From Alteromonas abrolhosensis (GTDB taxonomy: Bacteria > Pseudomonadota > Gammaproteobacteria > Enterobacterales > Alteromonadaceae): DNA of 64,000 bases. The position numbers and the translations under genes are program-made. The notes beneath the pieces were generated by a model. The model saw only the letters and a list, made by a program, of their open reading frames with translations, ran no database searches and had not been told where the DNA came from. Where the stretch lies: positions 186,001 through 250,000 of the forward strand of contig NZ_MEJH01000007.1 of assembly GCF_001953635.1 (NCBI RefSeq). Reading direction: 5' to 3'. Below, one piece after another: positions 19,643 through 28,839 of this stretch; positions within the stretch are counted from its first letter, which is position 1, and each line of letters starts with the position of its first letter.

Positions 19643-20785
19643 GTGCGTAGAATGCTAACTTCACTGTCGAATTACCTTAAGCACAGGCTATTGAAGTGGT
19701 TAGACAGGCGAGTTCCGGCTTCTCACGAACATCACCTCAACCTGAACAGTATTTTTATATTGCCCAGCGGATTCGGTTGGTCTTTTATAATTTTATCGCT
19801 GTGTTTGTTTTTACTTGGTACTAACTACCAAAACAACTTGATGTTACTGCTTAGCTATTTGTGCTTAAGCATTATGCTATTAACGCTGTTTTATACTCAC
19901 CACAACTTTGCGCGTTTAGCGCTTAAAGCGGCTCCCCCACGTCCGTTTCACTGTAACTTACAGGGTGAATTGCAACTTCAGGTTATCCCTCACGCGGCAG
20001 CATCAACGAAAACGTGCAATGGTGTATTAGCAATAAAGTGGCTAAATACAGTTCGCCCCATGGAAACCGCTGTTCATGCAAGCAATGAAGACACCTCAGT
20101 GGATCAGCAGACGTACAGCTTTTCTTTAAACGACAATGAAGCTGCGGATACAAAACAAACGCAAACCTTTAGCGTGCCTCTTCAAATACCAGCACGGGGC
20201 CAATTTGCACTGGGCAGACTAACCATTGCATGCGATTTTCCGCTGGGATTATACAAATGCTGGACCCACCTCGATTTTGATCAACAGGTTACTGTCTATG
20301 CAAAACCTCAAGAAGGCCCGGTCACTATTAATAAGGTTGCCAGTTCTAATGAGTCAGATAGCGTCAGTCAGGTGAACGATCTTACAAGTAACGAAGACTT
20401 CTATGCATTAAACGATTATGAAGTTGGACAGCCGCTTAACCGTGTATCTTGGAAGCATGTGGCGAAAAACGGAAATTGGGTTTCGAAATCCTTTACCTCT
20501 TTGCAAAACGACAGTTTTGTACTTTCAGTTCCCTCCAACATAGATGTGGAAACTGCCGTGTCGGCACTTACCTATGCAACATTGTCTTGGGCAGGCGCAG
20601 ACCGGGTATTTGGAATACAGTACAAAGGGCTTAACATTGCCCCTGCTCATGGGGTAAAACATAGGCACGAATGTCTTAGTGCACTTGCTTGTTTGAATTC
20701 GCATTCATCACAAGCTTCTTCAACCTCAAATAAAACGGTATCAATATCTTCCATAAAGAGTGAAAGCGCGAGGTCAATAAAATGA
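19643..20785 (+). CDS. DUF58-domain membrane protein
   Basis: A 380-residue protein with two adjacent N-terminal transmembrane segments (about residues 35-55 and 58-80) and a cytoplasmic-side beta-rich region, followed by the DUF58 core YEVGQPLNRVSWKHVAKNGNWVSKSF. DUF58 proteins always neighbour MoxR ATPases and are related to von Willebrand A-type domains. The start is GTG at 19643, with an ATG nine bases later as an alternative. It overlaps the next gene by 4 bases (ATGA). Confidence 0.85.
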   Translation: MRRMLTSLSNYLKHRLLKWLDRRVPASHEHHLNLNSIFILPSGFGWSFIILSLCLFLLGTNYQNNLMLLLSYLCLSIMLLTLFYTHHNFARLALKAAPPRPFHCNLQGELQLQVIPHAAASTKTCNGVLAIKWLNTVRPMETAVHASNEDTSVDQQTYSFSLNDNEAADTKQTQTFSVPLQIPARGQFALGRLTIACDFPLGLYKCWTHLDFDQQVTVYAKPQEGPVTINKVASSNESDSVSQVNDLTSNEDFYALNDYEVGQPLNRVSWKHVAKNGNWVSKSFTSLQNDSFVLSVPSNIDVETAVSALTYATLSWAGADRVFGIQYKGLNIAPAHGVKHRHECLSALACLNSHSSQASSTSNKTVSISSIKSESARSIK

Positions 20786-22848
20786 GCTCCGCTATCTTAA
20801 GCCGTTTGTCACAATTAACCGTTGTTAAAAGCGTGTTTAGCCAACCAACGTCCGTGGCTGTGCTTATGCTCTGCATAGCATTCTCCTTTATTCTTTTTAC
20901 TCTTACCGCGCCACTTATGACATGGGTAATTATACTAAGTGGATGTGCTGTGATAGTGCGGATGGCAGGCCTTAGTACGTTAAATAGTTTGCCGACAACA
21001 CGCACGGTTAATTTACTGGCGATATTGGCAGTGTTCGCATTATCGTGGTTTGGCTTCTCAGTAGGTTTGCTTGATAGCATGATTAACCTATTGACCGTCG
21101 CGTGCGCTCTCAAAATCATGCTGGTTGAGAAAAAACGAGATTTTCACTTACTTGTATGTACCTGTTTGTTCTTAATCGGCTGTGGATTTATTTCGTCTCT
21201 AAGCGTATTTGCGTGGATTGGCTATACAGGAATACTGGCCCTGCTCCTTTTCGCGACCGCCATATATCATGGCGCAGGAATTCCTAAATCAAAAAGTATT
21301 AAATTCGTGACCGTGCTTATTGTCCAGGCCTTCCCTATCGCGCTACTACTGTTTTTACTGCTTCCCCAACTCCCTCCGCTTTGGCAAATGCCCACGTCAA
21401 AGTCGACTGAAACCGGGCTTTCTGACACGGTGACACCAGGTGATATTGCTTCACTAGCGAGTTCCTCTGAATTGGCTTTCAGCGCTACATTTGAAAGCGC
21501 AGAAGATGTCCCCGATGCGCCATCCAGGTATTGGCGCGCTATGACATTAGAACATTTTGATGGGAAAACCTGGTCTATTAGCGACAAACGTAAACAGGCA
21601 GAGCAGCAGCTAGCTTACATGGGCAAGTCATCGCCTTTGTCAGTGTTGGCCGAGGAAAACACGGCTCAAGTAATAAATTATGAATTGATTGTGGAGCCTA
21701 CACAGCAATCGTGGCTGTTTGCGTTAGCGCCTTCGACACCCAACAACCGCGAGAACAGTATTTTCGTAAGAAGTCTTTTTGATTTTACGTTAAGGGCGAA
21801 TAGCCCAATATCCAGTAAGAAAGCGTTTTATCTGCGCTACTATCCAACTGCTCAAATCACTAGCGGAATAGGAAATTTTGAATCGCAACTAAACCTTCAG
21901 GTTTCCATGAATGGCAACCCACAAACCCGGGCATGGGGACAGACACTTGCCAAACAATATTCAGGCGCACAGCAAGTAGTTAACGCAATAATGCGTGAAT
22001 TCAATCAAGGGGGCTTCCGCTATACCCTATCGCCGAACGCCATGCCTACCGACCCCATCGACCGCTTTTTATTTGAAGAGCGCTCAGGCTTTTGTGCCCA
22101 TTACGCAGGCGCCATGGTGTACGTGCTACGCGCCGCAGGGGTACCGGCAAGAATGGTGACGGGCTATCAGGGCGGGAGCGCACTTAATGACAATGTACTT
22201 CAAGTAAGGCAGTACGATGCACATGCATGGGTGGAAGCATTTATTGATGGTGTATGGGTACGACACGACCCAACGAGTATGGTGGCACCGTCTCGCTTAA
22301 CCTTTGGACTTGAACGTGCGCTGGAAGAGCTGGGGGAGTCACGTGAAGCCAGTATTTTGGGCGACCTTAGCAACGCAGCTATTTTTGCAACGTTACAAAG
22401 CTGGTTGCAACAGCTCGATTACTCGTGGAGTAAGTGGGTACTCGGTTTTGACAATGCTGCGCAAACCAACATGCTTGAAGATTTACTAGGTTCGCTAACG
22501 CCGCAAAAAATGCGTGCTGTATTTCTTTCCGCCATCGGCCTAATAGGGCTTATTTTAGCACTGTATTTTTTACCCAAAACGTATCGCACCACGTTGTCGC
22601 CCTCACACAGAGTTTTACTAAACGCAATAAAATGCGTTGAAGCGAAAACAGGAAAAGAAAGAGGAAACAAAACCTTGTCAGCCTATTTGGCTGAGGTTAA
22701 TCCTTTAATAAATGAAGATGCTGCCAAGGCATTAGCACTACTGTGTGAGCTATTTGAGCACGAAAAATATGCACAGCAGACCCAAGAGGCAAAAGTTTAT
22801 CCAGCCATGAAGCGTCAGCTAAAAATGTTAAAACAGGCATTAAAGTAG
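20782..22848 (+). CDS. TgpA-type transglutaminase-like membrane protein
   Basis: A 688-residue protein with about five to seven N-terminal transmembrane helices (residues about 25-205), a periplasmic transglutaminase-like domain and a final transmembrane helix near residue 575. The catalytic triad is visible: Cys438 in RSGFCAHYAGAMV, His in YDAHAWVEAF, Asp in VRHDPTS. DUF4129-like sequence follows the last helix. This is the TgpA domain order (N-terminal helices, transglutaminase, DUF4129). The substrate is unknown. Last gene of the moxR-DUF58-tgpA operon. Confidence 0.9.
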   Translation: MSSAILSRLSQLTVVKSVFSQPTSVAVLMLCIAFSFILFTLTAPLMTWVIILSGCAVIVRMAGLSTLNSLPTTRTVNLLAILAVFALSWFGFSVGLLDSMINLLTVACALKIMLVEKKRDFHLLVCTCLFLIGCGFISSLSVFAWIGYTGILALLLFATAIYHGAGIPKSKSIKFVTVLIVQAFPIALLLFLLLPQLPPLWQMPTSKSTETGLSDTVTPGDIASLASSSELAFSATFESAEDVPDAPSRYWRAMTLEHFDGKTWSISDKRKQAEQQLAYMGKSSPLSVLAEENTAQVINYELIVEPTQQSWLFALAPSTPNNRENSIFVRSLFDFTLRANSPISSKKAFYLRYYPTAQITSGIGNFESQLNLQVSMNGNPQTRAWGQTLAKQYSGAQQVVNAIMREFNQGGFRYTLSPNAMPTDPIDRFLFEERSGFCAHYAGAMVYVLRAAGVPARMVTGYQGGSALNDNVLQVRQYDAHAWVEAFIDGVWVRHDPTSMVAPSRLTFGLERALEELGESREASILGDLSNAAIFATLQSWLQQLDYSWSKWVLGFDNAAQTNMLEDLLGSLTPQKMRAVFLSAIGLIGLILALYFLPKTYRTTLSPSHRVLLNAIKCVEAKTGKERGNKTLSAYLAEVNPLINEDAAKALALLCELFEHEKYAQQTQEAKVYPAMKRQLKMLKQALK

Positions 22849-23012
22849 GAAATGGTAAAGCAGGTTGCACCTTAAACACTCACAATCCCCCCTTTTTAGT
22901 GCAGGCTAATTAATGGTGCCTTGGCGCAAGCGCCTATCAAAACAACCACAATTTTGTGCAAGTCATTGTTTTTAAGAAAAATAAATAAAACATTTGCGTA
23001 CATTTTGGTTGT
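22849..23012. other. Intergenic region upstream of the sigma-54-like promoter
   Basis: Contains isolated GCACC (22867) and GGTGC (22915) half-sites and a GGCGC-AA-GCGCC palindrome (22924-22935). These could be enhancer elements, but spacing does not match the NtrC consensus well. No coding frame is seen. Confidence 0.35.
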
Positions 23013-23027
23013 TGGCACTTTTTTAGC
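23013..23027 (+). promoter_or_regulatory. Candidate sigma-54 (-24/-12) promoter of the FNT-kinase-cyanase operon
   Basis: TGGCAC, five bases, then TAGC: the invariant GG and GC dinucleotides have the exact 12-base spacing required by RpoN, and only one base differs from TGGCAC-N5-TTGC. Transcription would start near 23038, leaving a leader of about 250 bases. A sigma-54 promoter fits a nitrogen-scavenging operon ending in cyanase. Confidence 0.6.
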
Positions 23028-23094
23028 TTTGTACAAATGAATTACAAAAGTACGAGGGCGCTTAAACAAGTTTTAGGTGCTAACGGGCTTTAGA

Positions 23095-23208
23095 GTACAA
23101 CGGCGTACATATAACTAACGGTTTATTTGTTAGCTACTACAATGCATGAGTTTCGGACAAAGGCGTCCCCAGTTCTTTCTTACGAGAGCGCTGCGGACGC
23201 CTTTTTTT
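23095..23208 (+). promoter_or_regulatory. Candidate ANTAR-type antitermination leader with intrinsic terminator
   Basis: Two short hairpins have six-base loops with A at position 1 and G at position 4: GTAC-AACGGC-GTAC (23095-23108) and GGAC-AAAGGC-GTCC (23155-23168). The second shares its loop and 3' arm with the 5' arm of a 10-bp terminator stem, AAAGGCGTCC (23159-23168) with GGACGCCTTT (23195-23204), followed by seven T. The two structures cannot form together. This is the arrangement recognised by ANTAR antiterminators such as NasR and NasT. The 46-base linker between hairpins, which holds a CTAAC/GTTAG hairpin, is longer than usual. Confidence 0.55.
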
Positions 23209-23288
23209 GATCTTCTGGAACGCACTGAAACAGTAAACCACAACACATAACTGACAACTTATTAATAACGACAACGTGAGGTGAAACC

Positions 23289-24137
23289 ATGGCTTATCTT
23301 CTCCCCGCTGAGTTTGCAACCAAGATGGTAGATGCAGGCGAAGCCAAAATTTATATGTCTACACGAGATACTTTAATCCGCGCTTATATGGCAGGTGCAA
23401 TCCTGGCTTTGGCTGCTGTTTTTGCCGTTACCATTGCCGTTCAAACCGGCGTGTTTCTTCTTGGCGCAGTGTTGTTCCCAGTGGGTTTCTGTATGCTTTA
23501 TCTAATGGGGTTTGACCTATTAACCGGCGTGTTCGTACTTACCCCACTTGCTTGGCTTGCACAGCGACCTGGCGTCACGCCAAAACAAATTCTACGGAAT
23601 TGGGGGTTAGTATTTTTAGGTAACTTTGGTGGCGCATTAACCGTTGCCTTTATGATGTCGTTTATTTTTACCATGGGGTATAACGTGGATGGCGGTGCCA
23701 TTGCGACTAAGGTAGCCAGCATTGGCGAAGCTCGTACATTGGGCTATGCAGAACACGGCGTTGCTGGATGGTTCACCATTTTCATTCGCGGCATGCTGTG
23801 TAACTGGATGGTGTCGCTAGGCGTAGTGGGAGCAATGATTTCAACCCACGTCAGCGGAAAAGTATTAGCCATGTGGATGCCAATCATGCTGTTCTTCTTT
23901 ATGGGCTTTGAACACTCAGTAGTAAACATGTTCCTTTTCCCATTTGGACTTATTATGGGCGGCGACTTCTCGGTTATGGACTACTTCATTTGGAACGAGA
24001 TCCCAACTGCACTCGGAAACCTTGTTGGGGGCCTCGCCTTTACTGGACTAACCCTATACACCACCCATGTTAAGACGCTACCAAAACGTACTATCCCTGT
24101 TGATAAGGCCGCTGCCTCGCAAACACTACCTATTTAA
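23289..24137 (+). CDS. Formate/nitrite transporter family channel
   Basis: A 282-residue FNT-family inner-membrane protein with six helices. Conserved parts are GNFGGALTVAF, MLCNWMVSLGV (the CNxxV loop near the channel) and FEHSVVNMFLFPFGL, whose central His209 matches the gating histidine of FocA. The family passes formate, nitrite or hydrosulfide; the genomic setting (cyanase downstream, nitrogen-type control upstream) favours nitrite or possibly cyanate, but that is inference. GTGAGGTG precedes the ATG. First gene of the operon. Confidence 0.9.
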   Translation: MAYLLPAEFATKMVDAGEAKIYMSTRDTLIRAYMAGAILALAAVFAVTIAVQTGVFLLGAVLFPVGFCMLYLMGFDLLTGVFVLTPLAWLAQRPGVTPKQILRNWGLVFLGNFGGALTVAFMMSFIFTMGYNVDGGAIATKVASIGEARTLGYAEHGVAGWFTIFIRGMLCNWMVSLGVVGAMISTHVSGKVLAMWMPIMLFFFMGFEHSVVNMFLFPFGLIMGGDFSVMDYFIWNEIPTALGNLVGGLAFTGLTLYTTHVKTLPKRTIPVDKAAASQTLPI

Positions 24138-24156
24138 TTAAGGCACTTATATTAAA

Positions 24157-24190
24157 GCCATCATGCCTTGTCCCTATAAGGCATGATGGC
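24157..24190 (+). repeat. Intercistronic hairpin between channel and kinase genes
   Basis: A perfect 13-bp inverted repeat, GCCATCATGCCTT/AAGGCATGATGGC, with an eight-base loop and no T-run. Without a T-run it is not a good terminator; it may stabilise or partition the upstream mRNA. Confidence 0.65.
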
Positions 24191-24259
24191 GTTATCCACT
24201 CTCCTTGGACGTAACTAATTGGGCTCAAGATTAAATATGCAGGTAAGAAGCAATAAAAC

Positions 24260-26170
24260 ATGAATGAGCAAGCCCCGCTTAACGCCCCATTTAATCCGCC
24301 AGCTAACACGCTCAGTGTAAGTGCATTTTCTACAGCCGGCGTAAAAGCGATAAACCAGGATGCATACGCTTTCCATGTTTCTGATAACCCAAATCAAAGC
24401 AGTGTTTTTGTTATCGCTGACGGTGTGAGTAGCAGTACGGTTAGTCAGATTGCTAGTGACTTTGCGACCAGGCAGTTTATTAGACTGTTTAACATGGCGC
24501 CGGAACAATGGTCAGTTAAGTCGCGCGCAGAAACCATTATCAAAGAAATAAACGCGCTACTTTATACTCGTACGCAGAAAAGCCCCTTTTGCTATACACC
24601 AGAAAAAGGTTATGTGTGCACGTTTACAGTGGCAGTGGTAACGGGCAATCGCGTGGATGTGTTTCATGTGGGGGATTGCCAAATTCAAGTTCTTTCTAAG
24701 AACGCACAATCGCCTATCTTACTCACAAAACCTCATCGTCAAGTATCGGAAAGTGAGCCTTCGCAGAGTTACCTTACTAAGGCTTTAGGTGTTCAAACGA
24801 ACATAGACATCGATCATACAACGCTCACCCTGAATTCATCGAGTACGCTTTCGATAAGTAGCGATGGGGTTTATGAATTTGTATCATTACCTAGCATTCT
24901 AAAGAAAATCAATGAGTCCGAAACGCTTCCTGAAAACCAAGCTGCGTTGGTAGTACATGAGGCATTTACTAGAGGAAGCGATGACAACCTCACCTTACTT
25001 CTCGTAAAGGTTCTTGTAGCTAGCGCTGATGGCCTAAACGTTCACAGTCACCCACCGTATGCCGGCGTTTCAAGTTCACCTCATTCATCTGTACTTAACA
25101 GGCCGTTGGGCGACCAGCTGATAACCAATTCCGAGGTATCTGATGCTGTGGTTAATTACTCAAATCAGCAGTCTGATTTACAAGTATGCGAAGAACCCGC
25201 TACCGCCAATCTTTCAACGGGTGATGAAATTGATGGGTTGAAGTTAGAGCGACAGCTTTATACGTCAGCCCGAAGTCATGTTTTTATCGCCACCCATTCG
25301 TTTTGTGAAGCTATAAACACAAACAGCCCTGTGGTTGTAAAAACGCCGGCTACCGACTTTACCCTATCACCGGAAATGCTAAATGGGTTCTTAATAGAAA
25401 GCTGGTTTGCGAGACGGATTAATTCGTCACATGTTATTAAAAGCCCAACGTTTATTGATTTGGGTTTACCGTACTCTCCCTCTGCTTTTTACAGCGTTAG
25501 TGAGTATGTACAAGGTCAAACGCTAGCTCAATGGGCTGTTGATAATCCTACGCCGCCTTTAGAGCAAGTTAGGAATATAATTGAGCAGGTTGGTAAAGGT
25601 TTACAGGCAATGCACCGTCAGGGAATTCTTCACAGGGATATACGCCCCGACAATATTATTATTAGCGAACAAGGGCACTGTACTATTATAGACTTGGGCT
25701 CAGCAGCCTTAGCCGATGCCCCAAGCCTTTATAGTGACACACCTATTCCTGGCGCGGCACTTTTTGCCGCACCTGAGTACTTTATAGGAAACGTCGGCTC
25801 AGAGCGCTCTGATCTGTTCTCCTTAGCCGTACTCACCTACTATCTTTTGTGCGGTCGCTACCCTTATCGTACAAAGCTCGCTCACTGTCGCACCTTGGCC
25901 GAGCAGAAAAAGTTAACATACCAAACCGCACTAGACCCTAAACGACCTATACCCAATTGGGTTGATAGCGCCCTTAAACGCGCTTTACATGTGAACCCTG
26001 ACAAACGCTTCTCAACACTATCTGAGTTTCTCTTTTCGCTTCGCTACCCAAATCCATCACAACATACGGAGTACGAGCCGTTAGTAAAACGACACCCTCT
26101 TTTTGTGTACAAGGTGCTAATACTGGCACTTATTTTCAGCAATCTAGTTACGCTCATTTTGTTTAACTAA
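24260..26170 (+). CDS. Bifunctional PP2C phosphatase / Ser-Thr kinase, membrane-anchored
   Basis: A 636-residue fusion. Residues about 15-252 are a PP2C domain with metal-binding Asp34 (NQDAYAF), Asp54-Gly55 (IADGVSS), Asp202 (SDGVYEF) and Asp242-Asn243 (SDDNLTL). Residues about 330-605 are a Hanks-type kinase: Lys361 in VVVK, HRDIRPDN at 458-465, DLG at 478, and AAPEYF as the APE motif. The usual catalytic-loop Lys of HRDxKxxN is Arg here. One C-terminal transmembrane helix (614-636) anchors it. Similar fusions accompany nitrate/nitrite assimilation genes in marine bacteria; here it lies between an FNT channel and cyanase. Its targets are unknown. Confidence 0.9.
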   Translation: MNEQAPLNAPFNPPANTLSVSAFSTAGVKAINQDAYAFHVSDNPNQSSVFVIADGVSSSTVSQIASDFATRQFIRLFNMAPEQWSVKSRAETIIKEINALLYTRTQKSPFCYTPEKGYVCTFTVAVVTGNRVDVFHVGDCQIQVLSKNAQSPILLTKPHRQVSESEPSQSYLTKALGVQTNIDIDHTTLTLNSSSTLSISSDGVYEFVSLPSILKKINESETLPENQAALVVHEAFTRGSDDNLTLLLVKVLVASADGLNVHSHPPYAGVSSSPHSSVLNRPLGDQLITNSEVSDAVVNYSNQQSDLQVCEEPATANLSTGDEIDGLKLERQLYTSARSHVFIATHSFCEAINTNSPVVVKTPATDFTLSPEMLNGFLIESWFARRINSSHVIKSPTFIDLGLPYSPSAFYSVSEYVQGQTLAQWAVDNPTPPLEQVRNIIEQVGKGLQAMHRQGILHRDIRPDNIIISEQGHCTIIDLGSAALADAPSLYSDTPIPGAALFAAPEYFIGNVGSERSDLFSLAVLTYYLLCGRYPYRTKLAHCRTLAEQKKLTYQTALDPKRPIPNWVDSALKRALHVNPDKRFSTLSEFLFSLRYPNPSQHTEYEPLVKRHPLFVYKVLILALIFSNLVTLILFN

Positions 26171-26188
26171 ACCTTTAAGGAAATGCAA

Positions 26189-26638
26189 ATGATTACATCG
26201 AGAACCCAAGTTACCGACATGATCCAGTCAGCCAAGATTTTAAAAGGCATAAAATGGAGCCATATTGCTGAGGTTGTCGGCCAATCGAAAGAATGGAGTA
26301 CTGCCGCCTGTTTAGGCCAGATGGCCATGACAAAGCAGCAAGCTGAAGCCGTGGGCGAATTACTTGAGCTTACCGACGAAGCGATTGCCTGGCTTCAAAT
26401 TGTGCCTTACAAAGGCTCGTTACCAACAGAAGTCCCTACTGACCCGCTAATTTATCGCTGGTATGAATTGGTGAATGTGTATGGCACTACCTTAAAGGAA
26501 TTAATTCATGAAGAGTTTGGCGACGGCATCATGAGCGCCATTGATTTTTCTATGGATTTACAGCGCGAAAACGATCCTAAAGGTGACCGCGTCAGCGTAG
26601 TTATGTCAGGGAAGTTTCTGCCGTATAAGATGTACTAA
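26189..26638 (+). CDS. cynS: Cyanate hydratase (cyanase)
   Basis: A 149-residue enzyme that turns cyanate and bicarbonate into ammonia and CO2. The catalytic trio is present: Arg90 and Glu93 in YRWYELVNVYGTTLKE, and Ser116 in FGDGIMSAIDF. The N-terminal helical domain (WSHIAEVVGQSKEWSTAACLGQ) and C-terminal GKFLPYKMY match the family. The start at 26189 is preferred, since AAGGA abuts the ATG at 26183 but sits about 7 bases from the second ATG. Last gene of the operon, 18 bases after the kinase gene. It would supply nitrogen and detoxify cyanate. Confidence 0.95.
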   Translation: MITSRTQVTDMIQSAKILKGIKWSHIAEVVGQSKEWSTAACLGQMAMTKQQAEAVGELLELTDEAIAWLQIVPYKGSLPTEVPTDPLIYRWYELVNVYGTTLKELIHEEFGDGIMSAIDFSMDLQRENDPKGDRVSVVMSGKFLPYKMY

Positions 26639-26666
26639 AAGTATTTCAAGACGGGAAATTCGACAT

Positions 26667-26696
26667 AAAAAAAGCCGGTCATGCGACCGGCTTTTT
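26667..26696. terminator. Bidirectional terminator between cynS and fusA2
   Basis: AAAAAAGCCGGTC pairs with GACCGGCTTTTT around ATGC. T-runs on both strands allow it to end both convergent transcripts. Confidence 0.93.
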
Positions 26697-26751
26697 AGTA
26701 TTTCTTGAAGCGTAAGCTAACCCAAGGTCAGCTTACGTTCGCAAAGGCTAA

Positions 26752-28839
26752 TTACTTAGCAGCTTTACGTGCTTTCGCTTCTTCAATTACTTTGTCAGCT
26801 ACGTTCTGAGGACATGCTGAGTAGTGGCTGAATTCCATAGAGAACTGACCACGACCAGATGTAATAGTACGTAAGTGACCGATGTAACCAAACATCTCAG
26901 ATAGAGGTACGTCAGCCTTGATGCGAACGCCAGTAGCGCCAGCTTCTTGGTCTTTGATCATACCACGACGACGGTTAAGGTCACCGATTACGTCACCAAC
27001 GTTGTCTTCTGGGCTGAACACGTCAACTTTCATGATTGGCTCAAGAATCTGAGGACCAGCTTTTGGCATTGACTGACGGAATGCACCTTTCGCTGCGATT
27101 TCGAACGCGATTGCTGATGAGTCAACTGCGTGGAAACCACCGTCGAATAGTTCAACTTCAACGTCTAGTACTGGGTAGCCCGCTAGAGGACCTACTTCCA
27201 TCATGCCTTTGAAGCCTTTTTCAATGGCTGGGAAGAATTCTTTAGGTACGTTACCACCAACAACGGTAGATACGAACTTAAAGCCAGAGTTAGTTTCGCC
27301 CGGACGGATTCGGTAATCAATCTTACCAAACTGACCAGAACCACCAGACTGCTTCTTGTGCGTGTAGCTGTCTTCAACTGCTTGTGTGATAGTTTCACGG
27401 TAAGCAACTTGAGGTTGACCTACTTCTAGCTCAACGCCGTAAGTACGCTTCAAGATATCTACTTTGATATCTAGGTGAAGCTCACCCATACCTTTAAGGA
27501 TGGTTTCGCCTGAATCTTCGTCAGTTTCAACTTGGAAAGATGGATCTTCTGCTACTAGCTTACCGATAGCAAGAGACATCTTTTCGTTAGCGCCTTTATC
27601 TTTTGGCTTAACCGCAATCGAGATTACTGGCTCAGGGAAGATCATTGGCTCTAGTGTACAAGGGCTCTTCGGATCACATAGCGTGTGACCAGTTTGAACG
27701 TTCTTCATACCTACGATAGCAATGATGTCACCTGCCTGTGCAGATGATAATTCAGTACGGTCGTTAGCGTGCATCTCAACCATACGGCCAACACGCTCAG
27801 TCTTACCTGTAGCAGAGTTAAGGATGGTGTCACCCTTGTTTAGCTTACCAGAGTAAATACGTACGAACGTCAAGGCACCAAAACGGTCGTCCATAATTTT
27901 GAATGCAAGCGCACGGAACGGCTCGTCAACAGATACTGTTGCAACTTCACCAGTAGGCTCACCAGTTTCTTCGTCAGTTAGATCTTGTGGATCAACTTCT
28001 GTTGGAGAAGGTAGGAAGTCGATTACCGCGTCAAGAACTAGCTGAATACCTTTGTTCTTAAATGCAGAACCACAGTATGTTGGGAAGAACGCTAGGTCAC
28101 GAGTACCTTTACGGATACAACGCTTGATGTCTTCTAGAGACGGCTCTTCACCATCCATGTAAGCCATCATTAGGTCGTCGTCTTGCTCAACAGCAGTTTC
28201 GATCATTTGCTCGCGATATTCTTGAGCTTTCTCAACCATGTCTTCAGGGATGTCTACGATTTCGTAGTTTTCAGGAAGGCCTGAATCGTCCCAGATATAC
28301 GCTTTCATGTCTAGAAGGTTAACAACACCTTTAAACTCGTCTTCGATACCGATTGGAAGCGTCATTACTAGTGGGTTAGCAGCAAGTACTTTCTTAACTT
28401 GGCCAACTACACGGTAAAAGTCTGCACCCATACGGTCTAGTTTGTTTACGAAGATTACACGCGCAACTTCTGATTCGTTAGCATAACGCCAGTTAGTTTC
28501 TGACTGAGGCTCAACACCGCCAGAACCACAGAATACACCGATACCGCCGTCTAGTACTTTAAGTGAACGATATACTTCAACTGTAAAGTCAACGTGTCCC
28601 GGAGTATCGATGATGTTCATGCGATGATCTTTCCAGAAACAGGTTGTTGCCGCTGACTGGATGGTAATACCACGCTCAGCTTCCTGCTCCATGAAGTCAG
28701 TTGTTGATTCACCATCGTGAACCTCACCAGTTTTATGGATTTTACCAGTAAGCTTCAAGATACGTTCTGTTGTGGTAGTTTTACCCGCGTCTACGTGGGC
28801 GAAAATACCAATGTTTCTGTAATGAGATAAGTCTGACAT
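26752..28839 (-). CDS. Elongation factor G, second (unlinked) copy
   Basis: A 695-residue translational GTPase. G1 is [14 protein letters not shown], switch II is [12 protein letters not shown], and G4 is NKLDRMGAD. Domain II-V marks such as [12 protein letters not shown] and [17 protein letters not shown] are present. Canonical fusA lies between rpsG and tufA; this gene stands alone between cynS and rlmM, and its sequence ([15 protein letters not shown]) fits the EF-G2-type paralogues found in Vibrio, Pseudomonas and relatives. It may act in elongation or recycling; the symbol fusA2 is often used. Transcribed alone, ending at the bidirectional terminator. Confidence 0.92.
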   Translation of the reverse strand: MSDLSHYRNIGIFAHVDAGKTTTTERILKLTGKIHKTGEVHDGESTTDFMEQEAERGITIQSAATTCFWKDHRMNIIDTPGHVDFTVEVYRSLKVLDGGIGVFCGSGGVEPQSETNWRYANESEVARVIFVNKLDRMGADFYRVVGQVKKVLAANPLVMTLPIGIEDEFKGVVNLLDMKAYIWDDSGLPENYEIVDIPEDMVEKAQEYREQMIETAVEQDDDLMMAYMDGEEPSLEDIKRCIRKGTRDLAFFPTYCGSAFKNKGIQLVLDAVIDFLPSPTEVDPQDLTDEETGEPTGEVATVSVDEPFRALAFKIMDDRFGALTFVRIYSGKLNKGDTILNSATGKTERVGRMVEMHANDRTELSSAQAGDIIAIVGMKNVQTGHTLCDPKSPCTLEPMIFPEPVISIAVKPKDKGANEKMSLAIGKLVAEDPSFQVETDEDSGETILKGMGELHLDIKVDILKRTYGVELEVGQPQVAYRETITQAVEDSYTHKKQSGGSGQFGKIDYRIRPGETNSGFKFVSTVVGGNVPKEFFPAIEKGFKGMMEVGPLAGYPVLDVEVELFDGGFHAVDSSAIAFEIAAKGAFRQSMPKAGPQILEPIMKVDVFSPEDNVGDVIGDLNRRRGMIKDQEAGATGVRIKADVPLSEMFGYIGHLRTITSGRGQFSMEFSHYSACPQNVADKVIEEAKARKAAK

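Noticed and set aside
20676..21119. A 147-codon frame antisense to the DUF58/transglutaminase junction
   Set aside because: Overlaps two well-supported genes; composition and lack of motifs mark it as a shadow.
22867..22935. NtrC enhancer sites
   Set aside because: GCACC and GGTGC half-sites occur, but the 43-base separation and other spacings do not match the 17-base consensus palindrome.
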